DNA of 64,000 nucleotides from Thiocapsa rosea. GTDB taxonomy: Bacteria; Pseudomonadota; Gammaproteobacteria; Chromatiales; Chromatiaceae. The notes beneath the pieces are model-generated. The model saw only the letters and a list, made by a program, of their open reading frames with translations, had not been told where the DNA came from and made no database searches. The stretch covers positions 2,584,501 to 2,648,500 of the forward strand of contig NZ_RBXL01000001.1 of assembly GCF_003634315.1 (NCBI RefSeq), read 5' to 3'. The position numbers and the translations under genes were made by a program. How positions within the stretch are numbered: position 1 is the stretch's first letter; each line of letters opens with the position of its first letter. Below, in pieces: positions 51,589 through 60,770 of the stretch.

Positions 51589-54453
51589 TCACAGCGCCGC
51601 AATCTTCTCCCGCTGCGCCTGCAGGTTGCCGATCGCCGTCGACTGCTCGGCCAGACGTGCGCGCTCCTTGTCGACGACGGCTGCCGGGGCCTTGTCGACG
51701 AAGCTCGGGTTGGCGAGCTTATGCCCGATGCGGGCGATCTCGTCGGTCAGGCGGCCGATCTCCTTGTCGAGACGTTTGAGCTCGGCGTCCTTGTCGATCA
51801 GGCCGGCCATCGGGATGAGGAGCTTCATGGTGCCGACGAGTGCAATCGCGGATTCGGGCGCGGTCGATTCGTCGTCGAGTAGGGTGACGGATTCGATGCG
51901 GGCGAGAAAATCCAGGTAGGGCCGGGCGATGGCGAGCCAGGTCTTGTCTTGCTCGGAGGCGTTGGCGACCAGCACCGGCAGCGGTTTGCCGGGCGCGATG
52001 TTCATCTCGCCCTTGATGCGACGTACCCCGAGGATGACCTGCTGGACCCACTCGATCTCGGCGACGGCCTCGGGATCATCCGCGCCCGCGTCGGCGACGG
52101 GGTAGGGCGCCAGCATGATGGTCTCGCCCTGGACGCCGGCCAGAGGCGCGACCTTCTGCCAGATCTCCTCCGTGATGAAGGGCATGATCGGGTGGGCGAG
52201 CCGCAGCAGGGTCTCCAGCGTCTCGACCAGGGTGCGGCGGGTGCCGCGCTTGGCGGCCTCGCTGGCGCTCGATCCGGTCAGCACCGGCTTGGACAGCTCC
52301 AGGTACCAGTCGCAGAATGCGTTCCAGGTGAAGTCATAGATCGCCTGGGCGGCGAGGTCGAAGCGGTAGCCCTCGATGGCGTCGGTGACCGTGGCGGTGG
52401 TGGCGTTGAGACGGGCGCGGATCCAGCGATCTGCCGCGGACAGCTCCAACTCGCCGCCGTGTTGGCCGCAATCCTGATCCTCCGTGTTCATGAGCACGTA
52501 GCGCGAGGCGTTCCACAGCTTGTTGCAGAAGTTGCGGTAGCCTTCGATCCGACCCAGGTCGAATTTGACGTCGCGGCCGGTGGTGGCGAGTGCGGCGAAG
52601 GTGAAGCGCAGCGCGTCGGTGCCGAAGCCGGGGATGCCGTCGGGAAAGTCCTTGCGGGTCTGTTTGGCGATCTTCTCGGCCAGATGCGGCTGCATCATGC
52701 CCTTGGTGCGCTTCTCGACCAGGGCTTCGAGCTCGATCCCGTCGATCAGATCGATGGGGTCGAGTACGTTACCCTTGGACTTGGACATCTTGTCGCCGTG
52801 GGCGTCGCGCACCAGGCCGTGGATGTAGACGTCCTTAAAGGGGACATCGCCCATGAACTTGAGCCCCATCATGATCATCCGGGCGACCCAGAAGAAGATG
52901 ATGTCGAATCCGGTGACCAGCACAGAGGTCGGATAGAAGGCGTTCAGGCGATCGGTCTGCTCGGGCCAGCCGAGCGTGCTGAAGGGCCAGAGTGCGGAGC
53001 TAAACCAGGTGTCGAGCACGTCCGGGTCCTGGAGCAGGACGACCTCGGGGCCGAAGCCGTGGCGCGCGCGGACCTCGTCTTCCGAGCGGCCGACATAGAC
53101 GTTTCCTTCCACGTCGTACCAAGCCGGGATCCGGTGCCCCCACCAGATCTGACGGCTGATGCACCAGTCCTGGATGTTGCGCATCCAGTCGTAGTAGGTG
53201 TTCTTCCAGTTGTCCGGGACGAAGCGGATCCGCCCGTCCTCGACCGCGGCGATGGCCGGCTCCGCCAGCGGGGCGACCCGCACGTACCACTGATCGGTCA
53301 GATAGGGCTCGATGACCGCACCCGAACGATCGCCGCGCGGCTGCTGAAGCCGGTGCTCCTTCACCGCGGCAAGCAGGCCGAGCGAGTCGAGATCGGCAAC
53401 GATCAGCTTGCGGGCCTCGTAACGGTCGAGCCCGACGTAGGCCGCGGGCAGCAGTGCGCCCTCCTCGGACTGGTTGTCGCGGATCGCGGCATCCGGGGTG
53501 AGGATGTTGATCAGACCGCCGTGCGGCTGATCGGCGATCGCGTTCTCGTCGCGGTGGCGCAGCCAGACCTGATGGTCGTTGAAATCGTGCGCGGGCGTGA
53601 TCTTCACGCAGCCGGTCCCGAACTCCGGGTCGGCATGCTCGTCGGCGATGACGGGGATGCGCCGGCCGGTCAGGGGCAGCTCGACGAATTCGCCGATCAG
53701 ATGTCTGTAGCGTTCGTCCTCCGGGTTGACGGCCACGGCGCAGTCCCCGAGCAGGGTCTCGGGACGGGTGGTGGAGACGACCAGATGCGCCGGTCCCGTG
53801 GCGCCCGGCGGTAGCGCCAATGGGTAGCGGATGTCCCACATGTGGCCGGACTCTTCCTCCGAGATGACTTCCAGATCGGAGACCGCCGTGTGCAGTGCCG
53901 GGTCCCAGTTGACCAGGCGTTTCCCGCGATAGATCAACCCCTCCTCGAACAACCGCACGAAGACCTCGCGCACCGCGTTCGACAGACCCGCGTCCATGGT
54001 GAAACGCTCGTGCTGCCAGTCGAGCGAGGAGCCCAGACGGCGCAACTGGGTTGTGATGTTGCCGCCGGATTCCTGCTTCCACGCCCAGACGCGCTCGATG
54101 AAGGCGTCACGTCCCAGATCGTGACGGGTTTGGCCGGCGGCCTCCAGTTGGCGCTCGACCACCATCTGGGTCGCGATCCCGGCGTGGTCCGTTCCCGGCT
54201 GCCAGAGCGTGCGATCGCCTTTCATGCGGTGATAGCGCACCATCGTATCCATGATGGTGTTGTTGAACCCATGACCCATGTGCAGGCTGCCGGTCACGTT
54301 CGGCGGCGGGATCATGATGCAATAGGCTCCGCCCCCCGTGCCTTCGTCCCGGGTGCTCCCGGTCTGGTCGGCCGGGACGAAATAGCCCTTTTCTTCCCAG
54401 AGGCGATACCAGTTTTTCTCGAGGGTTTGGGGGTCGTAGTTCTTATCCAGCAT
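51589..54453 (-). CDS. valS: Valyl-tRNA synthetase
   Basis: A 954-residue class Ia synthetase charging tRNA-Val. Features: [15 protein letters not shown] (HIGH region, about 50-62), the CP1 editing domain ([20 protein letters not shown], then [16 protein letters not shown]), KMSKS in [13 protein letters not shown] (about 553), the anticodon-binding domain, and a C-terminal coiled coil ([20 protein letters not shown]). Length is standard. It is monocistronic and divergent from the mla-like operon. Confidence 0.98.
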   Translation of the reverse strand: MLDKNYDPQTLEKNWYRLWEEKGYFVPADQTGSTRDEGTGGGAYCIMIPPPNVTGSLHMGHGFNNTIMDTMVRYHRMKGDRTLWQPGTDHAGIATQMVVERQLEAAGQTRHDLGRDAFIERVWAWKQESGGNITTQLRRLGSSLDWQHERFTMDAGLSNAVREVFVRLFEEGLIYRGKRLVNWDPALHTAVSDLEVISEEESGHMWDIRYPLALPPGATGPAHLVVSTTRPETLLGDCAVAVNPEDERYRHLIGEFVELPLTGRRIPVIADEHADPEFGTGCVKITPAHDFNDHQVWLRHRDENAIADQPHGGLINILTPDAAIRDNQSEEGALLPAAYVGLDRYEARKLIVADLDSLGLLAAVKEHRLQQPRGDRSGAVIEPYLTDQWYVRVAPLAEPAIAAVEDGRIRFVPDNWKNTYYDWMRNIQDWCISRQIWWGHRIPAWYDVEGNVYVGRSEDEVRARHGFGPEVVLLQDPDVLDTWFSSALWPFSTLGWPEQTDRLNAFYPTSVLVTGFDIIFFWVARMIMMGLKFMGDVPFKDVYIHGLVRDAHGDKMSKSKGNVLDPIDLIDGIELEALVEKRTKGMMQPHLAEKIAKQTRKDFPDGIPGFGTDALRFTFAALATTGRDVKFDLGRIEGYRNFCNKLWNASRYVLMNTEDQDCGQHGGELELSAADRWIRARLNATTATVTDAIEGYRFDLAAQAIYDFTWNAFCDWYLELSKPVLTGSSASEAAKRGTRRTLVETLETLLRLAHPIMPFITEEIWQKVAPLAGVQGETIMLAPYPVADAGADDPEAVAEIEWVQQVILGVRRIKGEMNIAPGKPLPVLVANASEQDKTWLAIARPYLDFLARIESVTLLDDESTAPESAIALVGTMKLLIPMAGLIDKDAELKRLDKEIGRLTDEIARIGHKLANPSFVDKAPAAVVDKERARLAEQSTAIGNLQAQREKIAAL

Positions 54454-54575
54454 GATGGTGTCGCCGTCTGCGAAGCGCGTTCAAATGAAGCCGCGAGTAT
54501 ATACCGAAGGCGCCCGGCGCTTGCGGGGCGCGTCTGGAATGGAGCGCTGCGGCGCCGGCGGTTTAAGATGAACGA

Positions 54576-54606
54576 CCAATCTGCGACCAATCTGCGACCA
54601 ATCTGC
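54576..54606. repeat. Triple CCAATCTGCGA repeat at mla operon head
   Basis: Nearly three direct copies of an 11-bp unit (GACCAATCTGC) just upstream of the permease start. It may be a regulatory site or slippage-prone leader, and it makes the more upstream ATG at 54568 less likely as a start. Confidence 0.7.
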
Positions 54607-54627
54607 AGGGGGACACGGTCAGGCGTG

Positions 54628-55422
54628 ATGGGAGTCGACGACAGACACAGAGGTCCCTTCAGCGGGCCGACCGGTTGGATCGAGGAGATCGGCTTCGCCG
54701 CGATGGCCCTCGCAAGCTGTCTGGCGTTGTATCTGAAGATCGTGCTCGGGCGAGCACGCCTGGACATGCCGGCCTTCACCGCATCGTTGCGTCAGGCCGG
54801 GCTCTCCATTCTACCGGCGATCACCTTGGTCACCGCCTCACTCGGTCTGATCCTCGGCCACCAGATCGATGCCGTCCTGACGGACCTCGATCTGCCCGGG
54901 CTCGTGGTCTTGTCGCTGACCTATGCGACCGTCATGGAGATCGTGCCGATCCTGGTCGGGATCCTGGTGGCCGGTCGAGCCGGTGTCGCGCTCGCGGTCC
55001 GACAGGCGACGTTGACGGTGACCGGCGAGATGGACGGCCTGCTCGCAAGCGGGATCCACCCGATTCAGTTCACCGTCGGTCCGGTGCTCCTTGCGATGCT
55101 GCTGATGAGCTTCGCCTTCATGGTCTGGGGGACCTTGGTCACCTTCGCCGCAGCCGGCGCCTGGTTGTGGACAATGGCCGGGATCTCGCCGGCGCTGCTC
55201 TTCGAGTCGTTGATCCGAGCGCTCAGCGTCGGTGCCCTGATCGAGGCGTTGATCAAGCCCTTGCTGTTCGCGCTCTTGATCGCCCTCATTGCCACCGTCA
55301 ACGGGACCCGCGCAGGGCGCAACCCGGAGGGTATCGCGGGCGCCGCGACGCGGACCATGATCGGGGCGGTCTCGGCGATCTTGGTGATGGACCTTCTGTA
55401 TATCGTGTTCTTGCGGGTGTGA
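54628..55422 (+). CDS. MlaE-type lipid ABC permease
   Basis: A 264-residue permease of the MlaE/PqiA-associated YrbE family with five to six helices. IEEIGFAAMALASCLALYL, then LVVLSLTYATVMEIVPILVG, EMDGLLASGIHPIQFTVGPV and LIEALIKPLLFALLIALIA match the family's EIGTM...EAL...P regions. With the ATPase, MCE protein and lipoprotein downstream it forms an envelope lipid transporter. ATG 54628 gives the usual size; ATG 54568 is an alternative. Confidence 0.85.
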   Translation: MGVDDRHRGPFSGPTGWIEEIGFAAMALASCLALYLKIVLGRARLDMPAFTASLRQAGLSILPAITLVTASLGLILGHQIDAVLTDLDLPGLVVLSLTYATVMEIVPILVGILVAGRAGVALAVRQATLTVTGEMDGLLASGIHPIQFTVGPVLLAMLLMSFAFMVWGTLVTFAAAGAWLWTMAGISPALLFESLIRALSVGALIEALIKPLLFALLIALIATVNGTRAGRNPEGIAGAATRTMIGAVSAILVMDLLYIVFLRV

Positions 55423-55534
55423 TGCAGCGGCCTCCAGCGACCAGCCTCAGGCCTCCGGTCTGCAGCCGGATCCTGCGCTGTGCCGACAACACCGGCCGTG
55501 GCCTTGCGCGCCGCCGGCGGCCTCGGTGGGCGCC

Positions 55535-56272
55535 ATGACTGCGGCTCTGGTGCTCGACGGGGTCTACCAGCATGTCGGCGGGCGCATGGCGCTCGACGAT
55601 ATCCGGCTCGCGTTGCCCGAAGGTGCTTGGTTGCTGATCTGCGGTCCGAACGGCGCGGGCAAGAGCCTCTTGACCCGATTGATCTTGGGACTGGACCGAC
55701 CCTCGGCGGGTACAATCGAGGTTCTGGGACAAGATCTGAGTCGGCTCGGCGAGGCCGCGATGGTGCGTCTGCGCGGCGACATCGGGGCGGTGCTGCAGCG
55801 CGGCTCGCTGCTCTCCGACTACAGCGTGCTCGACAACCTCCTGCTGCCACTGCGCAACGCCCCCATGACCCGATACGACATGGCACGGGCCGCGCGCTTG
55901 GTGATGACCTTGTTGGGGCTGGACGGACTGGAGAATCATATGCCGCGCGGACTCTCCTTGGGCCAACAAAGACGCGTGGAGCTGGCACGTGCTCTGATCC
56001 ATCGCCCGAAGCTGCTGGTCTGGGACGGCCTTTCCGACGGGCTCGACCCGACCGTCGCCCGCGAGACCTTGGGGGTCCTGCGCACTTTGAGGGAGAACGG
56101 CAACCTGAGCCTGATCGCCACCGACAACGTCCCGGATGCCTTGGCCGGAGCCGCCGATCGGGTTGCCGTGATGGAGCGCGGCCAACTGCTGTTCGAGGGC
56201 ACGCCGCAGGAGCTCGAATCCGCCGGCGCGACCCGTCTGGATCTGCGCGCAGCCCTGTGGGGACATCCATGA
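55535..56272 (+). CDS. MlaF-like ABC ATPase with degenerate catalytic site
   Basis: A 245-residue ABC ATPase. Walker A CGPNGAGKSLLTRL, Q-loop VLQRGSLLSDYSVLDNL and a signature LSLGQQRRVELARAL are present. However, Walker B reads LLVWDGLSDGLD, with Gly in place of the catalytic Glu, and the H-loop reads LIATDNVPDAL with Thr in place of His. Both residues are needed for normal hydrolysis, so activity may be very low or the protein may be structural. Its ATGA overlap with the MCE gene shows tight coupling. An ATG 9 bp upstream is an alternative start. Confidence 0.88.
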   Translation: MTAALVLDGVYQHVGGRMALDDIRLALPEGAWLLICGPNGAGKSLLTRLILGLDRPSAGTIEVLGQDLSRLGEAAMVRLRGDIGAVLQRGSLLSDYSVLDNLLLPLRNAPMTRYDMARAARLVMTLLGLDGLENHMPRGLSLGQQRRVELARALIHRPKLLVWDGLSDGLDPTVARETLGVLRTLRENGNLSLIATDNVPDALAGAADRVAVMERGQLLFEGTPQELESAGATRLDLRAALWGHP

Positions 56273-57381
56273 CCGAGCCCTCGGGTCCTGCTGATCGCCG
56301 GCTGGATCGGCTCTACTCTCCGCCCGAGATCGGTGCGCCGGGCAAGCGTCGCGCGCGGGCCGAGCGTCGTGACCTGCTGTTTGCCGGCATCTTCGTCATT
56401 GCGATGGCGGCCTTCGCCGTGGCGGCGTTCACACTGGTGCTACCCGGTCTGTTCGGAAAGACCTACCGGCTGCAGGCCTATTTCCCCGACGCCGACGGGC
56501 TCGATGCCGGGCTCCAAGTCGTGCAGGAAGGTTATGTCATCGGTCTGGTCGAGCGGGTCGAGCCGGTTTTTCCGAGCGCCGATGCCCATCGGCTTTGCCC
56601 GGCGCCGTCTGCCGACATGCCGGCGCGCTCGCCGGCCCTGCCCTGTTTCCGAGCGACCCTGCGGATCCGCGACAACTGGCCGATTCCGCAGGGCAGTCAG
56701 GCGCAGTTGGCGCCATTGGGTCTGCTCAAGGGCCAGGCCATCAGCATCCGTCCCGGCAGCTCCGCGGAACTCTATGCCGACGGTGCCGTGATCGAGGGCA
56801 AGGCACCCGATGCCGACTTGACCGAACGGCTCGCGGTGCTCACCGAGACGGTTCGCCGCGTGGTCGAGGACAGCATCGCCCCGACGCTCGCGAGCATCCG
56901 TGACCAGGTCAAGACCATCGAGCTGCTGATCGGTACCGGGGAAGACCAGGGCGAGAATCGCGATCGGCTTGCGGGCGCCTTCGAGAATCTCCGGCTGCTG
57001 TCCGAGAACCTCGTCACTGCGGTCGATCCGGATGCGATCGGCGCCATCCTCGGCTCGGTGGAGGAGATGTCGGCCAGTCTTGCGCTCATCACCGGCGACA
57101 TGACCGGCAGCACCGAGGACATCCGGCGCGCGGTGGCGGATTACGGCGATCTGGCGGTGGACATCCGGGGCTTGGTCAACGAGAACCGGCCGGCCATTCA
57201 GCGCTCGCTCGACGACACCCAGTTCCTCCTGCAGTCTCTATCCGCGGCATTGACCCCCATCTTGACCAACATCGAAGACGCGAGCCGCAACCTCTCGGCC
57301 CTCGCGCGGGACCTGCGCGGGAATCCCGCCTTGATCATCAAGGGTCGAGAGCAAGAGGAGCAGACGCCATGGTTCCGTTGA
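56269..57381 (+). CDS. MCE/MlaD-family lipid-binding protein
   Basis: A 370-residue inner-membrane-anchored periplasmic protein. A basic cytoplasmic tail is followed by one helix (LLFAGIFVIAMAAFAVAAFT), an MCE domain (LQAYFPDADGLDAGLQVVQE, then GYVIGLVERVEPVF and LAPLGLLKGQAISIRPGS) and a long C-terminal helix expected to form a hydrophobic channel (LRLLSENLVTAVD to LARDLRGNPALIIKGRE). It moves phospholipids or related lipids with the adjacent ABC proteins. The MCE insert with two cysteines (LCPAP, LPCFRA) is unusual. Confidence 0.87.
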   Translation: MTEPSGPADRRLDRLYSPPEIGAPGKRRARAERRDLLFAGIFVIAMAAFAVAAFTLVLPGLFGKTYRLQAYFPDADGLDAGLQVVQEGYVIGLVERVEPVFPSADAHRLCPAPSADMPARSPALPCFRATLRIRDNWPIPQGSQAQLAPLGLLKGQAISIRPGSSAELYADGAVIEGKAPDADLTERLAVLTETVRRVVEDSIAPTLASIRDQVKTIELLIGTGEDQGENRDRLAGAFENLRLLSENLVTAVDPDAIGAILGSVEEMSASLALITGDMTGSTEDIRRAVADYGDLAVDIRGLVNENRPAIQRSLDDTQFLLQSLSAALTPILTNIEDASRNLSALARDLRGNPALIIKGREQEEQTPWFR

Positions 57382-57550
57382 GGGTCGGTGGCTCGTGTCA
57401 GGCGTCGACGATCTCGAGCCGCCTTTCGACGCGCTCGAGCCGGTCGCTGAAACGATCCAAAGAATAGTCCAAAGATGGTTACGCCTCACCTGATGTCTTG
57501 TGTCTCTCGCCTGATCCCGGAGTCATCGTTTGTTGTTATTTCAAGGCTCT

Positions 57551-58201
57551 ATGTCCGATAAGACCGCTATCCGCCGCTTGCCCCCTGTCCTTCCCGCGCT
57601 GATTGTCGTGCTGCTCGCGGGCGGTTGCGGCTCGTCCGCGCCCATGCGGCCCGACCTCTTCTATTCGCTCGATCCCGAGCCGTTGGAGGCTCCGGTCGGC
57701 GCGCCGCTGCCGGGCACCTTGCTGGTCTCGGATCTGGCCGCCCGCGGCTTCCTCGGCGGGCGGCAGATCGTCTTCCGCACCGAGGCCGAGCCTCTGCAGG
57801 TGCAGCGTTACGACGACCTCCTCTGGGCCGACCCTGTACCGCGCGCCCTCTCAAGTAACCTGGTCCGTGCCTTACGGCATGCGCAGGTCTTCGAGTTCGC
57901 CTTGATCCCGGCCGACCGTGCCCTTGCGGACTACCTGCTCGGCGGCGAGGTGGAACGTTTCGAGCATCTGCCGACAGCGACGCCGCCGCGGGTGGGCGGC
58001 GCGCTCAACCTGGCGCTGGTGCGCGCCGACGACCGTCGCTCCGTCTGGGACCGCAGCTATCGGCGCGAGGTCGAGGTGCAGGGCGACACGCCCGACGCCA
58101 TGGCCGAGGCATTCAACCGATTGGCGGCACTGCTGGTCGCCGATGTGGTGCGCGACCTTCGAACGCTGCCCGGAGCCACGCGCTCCTCGGTGACCCCATG
58201 A
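57551..58201 (+). CDS. ABC-transport auxiliary lipoprotein (PqiC/MlaX-like)
   Basis: A 216-residue outer-membrane lipoprotein: signal peptide with lipobox LLAGGCGSS (Cys about residue 26), then the ABC_trans_aux domain (YSLDPEPLEAPVGA, VSDLAARGFLGGRQIVFR, RYDDLLWADPVPRALSSNLV). Such lipoproteins complete MCE transporters that lack MlaA/C. It is 169 bp after the MCE gene. ATG 57551 is chosen because the signal peptide begins there. Confidence 0.85.
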   Translation: MSDKTAIRRLPPVLPALIVVLLAGGCGSSAPMRPDLFYSLDPEPLEAPVGAPLPGTLLVSDLAARGFLGGRQIVFRTEAEPLQVQRYDDLLWADPVPRALSSNLVRALRHAQVFEFALIPADRALADYLLGGEVERFEHLPTATPPRVGGALNLALVRADDRRSVWDRSYRREVEVQGDTPDAMAEAFNRLAALLVADVVRDLRTLPGATRSSVTP

Positions 58202-58246
58202 TCGGCGCGATGGGATTGGTCTTGTGTGTCTCCCCGGACGGTGTCG

Positions 58247-59578
58247 ATGCGACCTGATCGGTTTGCGGCCCTCTATCCCCGCGGTCTGGATCGGATGCGC
58301 GTCGCCTGGGAGCATCTGCGTATCCCGGGGCCGCCGGCCGAGTATGCCCTGACCCGGACCGAGGTCGAGCACCCCGACCCGGAGCGACGCTTCGCCCGCC
58401 GCACGATTGGAGAGATCCTCTGCGACGGCGATCGACTGGCCCTGATCGACAAGGCGTCGCCCCACAGTCTCTTCGACCTCATGGTGTCGGAGATCTCGGA
58501 TCCTCCGAAGGCGACACCCTGTGCGGTCGCGCCCGTCACCGGCGGCGTCCTCTGGCGGACCGGGCTCGCCTTCGTGCGCTTCGTCTCCGACCCGCAGGTC
58601 ATGCGTCGTTTCGATCTGGCCGACGGCGAGCTGCATCTCGCGCTCAACTGCGACCCCAATACGCACGACCGCGAGAGCGTGCAGGCGGCCAAACAGTTTC
58701 ATCTCCATCTGCTCTATTGGGGCGGCGAGGCGTTGAAGCCGTTGGAGAGCGCGGGGCGATTCGGTGCCGTCGCGGATGCCCGGCTGCGCCGTCAAGCCAT
58801 CGATCCGCTCGCCTTCCTAGGTGCGCAACTGATTCACGCGTCGCTGGCAGGATTCGACCTGGGCATCCCGGGTGCCCGGCTGGCGACGCCGGACGACCGC
58901 TTGACGATCCGAGGCGAACGGCCGCTCGGTTGCCTGATCGAGCTGCCCGGCTGGCAGGTGCTCGGCGATCCCGCGTTCGAGGATCTGATCCGGCGCCTGC
59001 ATCTGCGCCTGGAGGCGATCGCGGCGGATCTGCTCGAGGTCTTCACCGGGCAGCGCCGCGCGCCGTCGCCCTGGCATCGCCATGCGCTGCGCCCTCATGC
59101 CGACATCGCGCGCGGTCTCGGCGCGCTGCCGGTGTCCGCCCGGATTCGGGCCGGGCTGCGCGAGCTGTCCCTGGCGCTCCGAGACCTTCCCGTGTCGACC
59201 GCCCGCCGCTTGGAACGGAGCGATGCACGTCGCCGCATGGATCTCATGACGCTGAATCAGCCCTGCTACGCACTGAATCTCCATGCCCCCGCGCGCAACC
59301 GCCTCGGGGCGGTGCTCAACGACGCCGGGGTCGTGCACCTGACCATCCAGCCGAAGCTCTTCTCGGGCATCGGCGGGGCCGGTCTGCTCGGGCTTGGCGG
59401 TGTCCCCAGCGTGCGCATCCTGCGCGGCGAGGGTCGCTTGAGCGTCGAGAGCTGGCATCGTCGTGGCGACTTTCAACGCGAATTCGCCGAGTTCAACCAG
59501 TGCCTCCAGGGCGATGATCCGGACATCCGTTTCGGGCCGCTCAAGCGGTTCGTCGACCCGAGCACCGGTTGGGCGTGA
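58247..59578 (+). CDS. Conserved-looking protein of unknown function
   Basis: A 443-residue soluble protein without signal peptide, 45 bp after the lipoprotein gene and 6 bp before a DMT transporter gene, so likely in the same operon. I do not recognise the family. A striking segment, AAKQFHLHLLYWGGE (about residue 145-160), has an H-x-H motif preceded by LHLALNCDPNTHDRE, vaguely like HIT-superfamily nucleotide-binding sites; the C-terminus contains a Gly-rich stretch (GIGGAGLLGLGGVPS). Codon usage matches neighbours. Confidence 0.65.
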   Translation: MRPDRFAALYPRGLDRMRVAWEHLRIPGPPAEYALTRTEVEHPDPERRFARRTIGEILCDGDRLALIDKASPHSLFDLMVSEISDPPKATPCAVAPVTGGVLWRTGLAFVRFVSDPQVMRRFDLADGELHLALNCDPNTHDRESVQAAKQFHLHLLYWGGEALKPLESAGRFGAVADARLRRQAIDPLAFLGAQLIHASLAGFDLGIPGARLATPDDRLTIRGERPLGCLIELPGWQVLGDPAFEDLIRRLHLRLEAIAADLLEVFTGQRRAPSPWHRHALRPHADIARGLGALPVSARIRAGLRELSLALRDLPVSTARRLERSDARRRMDLMTLNQPCYALNLHAPARNRLGAVLNDAGVVHLTIQPKLFSGIGGAGLLGLGGVPSVRILRGEGRLSVESWHRRGDFQREFAEFNQCLQGDDPDIRFGPLKRFVDPSTGWA

Positions 59579-59584
59579 TCGCGT

Positions 59585-60487
59585 ATGGATTTCTCCGATT
59601 TCGCCCACCTCTGGATCCTCTTCTCGCTGGCGTCGGCCTTCTTTCACGCCTCTCGCCTGGCGGTCACCAAACATCTGAGCCTCGACTTCTCGACAGAGGT
59701 CCTGACGTTTTACGTCAACCTCAGCAGCCTGCTCATCACCCTGCCGCTGATCCTCTGGTATCGCGATTTCCCTTTCCATGAGCCGGCCTACCTCATGGCC
59801 GTCCTCAGCGGGGGCATCTTGTCGGCCTTCGGCGGCTGGGCGTTGAATGCGGCCCTGCACAAGACCGAGGTTTCTCTCGTCGGGCCCTTGATGACCCTCA
59901 CCCCCGGCTTCGCAATCCTCATGGAATGGCTGCTCACCGGCGCCTTGCCCGCATCGGTCGGGCTGATCGGCGTTCTCCTGCTGGTGGGCGGGGGCTATAT
60001 CCTGAGTCTCGGCGACCACGAGGTGCGCTGGTATCTTCCCTTCAAGCGGCTGGTGACGGACCCGGGCAGCGTGCTCGGACTCGCCGCTGCCGCCTGTTTC
60101 GGCGCCGCGAGCGTGGTCGGGCGGATCGGCATTCAGCTGAGCGATCCGCTCTCGTTCGCGGTAATCGTCGCCATCGTCAACCCGCTGGTCATCTTCGTAC
60201 TCTTCAGCTTCCGCGACCGGGGTTTTTATCGGCAGATCTTCACGTCGCAGGCCCGTCGGCGAATCCGGCCGCTGCTGGTCCTCGGGGCGCTGTTCGCGCT
60301 CATGCGGGTCGCCGATCAGATCGCGCTCAGCCTCACGTTGGCCTCCTACGCCATGGCCGTGAAGCGCACCGCCGGGATCTTCTCAGTCGTCCTCGGGCGT
60401 TGGTTCTTCAACGAGAGACATGTCGTCATCAAGCTGATCGGGGCCGCCGTTATGCTGCTCGGGGTGGTGGCGTTGACGCAGAAGTAG
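59585..60487 (+). CDS. EamA/DMT-family transporter
   Basis: A 300-residue integral membrane protein with ten predicted helices in two EamA repeats (ILFSLASAFFHASRLAVTKH, then EVSLVGPLMTLTPGFAILME in the first, and LGLAAAACFGAASVVGRIGI, YAMAVKRTAGIFSVVLGRWF in the second). It probably exports or imports a small metabolite; the substrate is unknown. It follows the unknown gene by 6 bp and is followed at once by repeat copy 8. Confidence 0.88.
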   Translation: MDFSDFAHLWILFSLASAFFHASRLAVTKHLSLDFSTEVLTFYVNLSSLLITLPLILWYRDFPFHEPAYLMAVLSGGILSAFGGWALNAALHKTEVSLVGPLMTLTPGFAILMEWLLTGALPASVGLIGVLLLVGGGYILSLGDHEVRWYLPFKRLVTDPGSVLGLAAAACFGAASVVGRIGIQLSDPLSFAVIVAIVNPLVIFVLFSFRDRGFYRQIFTSQARRRIRPLLVLGALFALMRVADQIALSLTLASYAMAVKRTAGIFSVVLGRWFFNERHVVIKLIGAAVMLLGVVALTQK

Positions 60488-60489
60488 GC

Positions 60490-60681
60490 TAAACCGCGCC
60501 TGACGCGGTATGCGCTGTTTTTGGATGGGATCGGCCCCGGCAGACTTGACGACCGTTGGAGCCTGCGCGGTTTAAGGTATTAAAAAATATATCATTTTAA
60601 ACCGCGTCCCCGCTAAGGGTTGTGGATGCACCAAACGTCGAACTCATTCGAACGTTAGCATCTCCGTCTGGACGCGGTTTA
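60490..60681 (+). repeat. AACCGCG palindromic element, full length (copy 8)
   Basis: A 192-bp copy of the GCTGTTTTTGGATGGGATCG subtype, starting 3 bp after the DMT transporter stop: TAAACCGCGCCTGACGCGG, left hairpin closing CTGCGCGGTTTAAGG, linker TATTAAAAAATATATC, right half AAACCGCGTCCCCGC to CTGGACGCGGTTTA. Confidence 0.92.
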
Positions 60682-60770
60682 ACCCGACGTTCGGCGGTTT
60701 GCCGCGAGGCCGGTTGTCGGATTACGCTGCGCTTATCCGACCTACGTGGCGGGTTGGAAGGGAGATCGGG

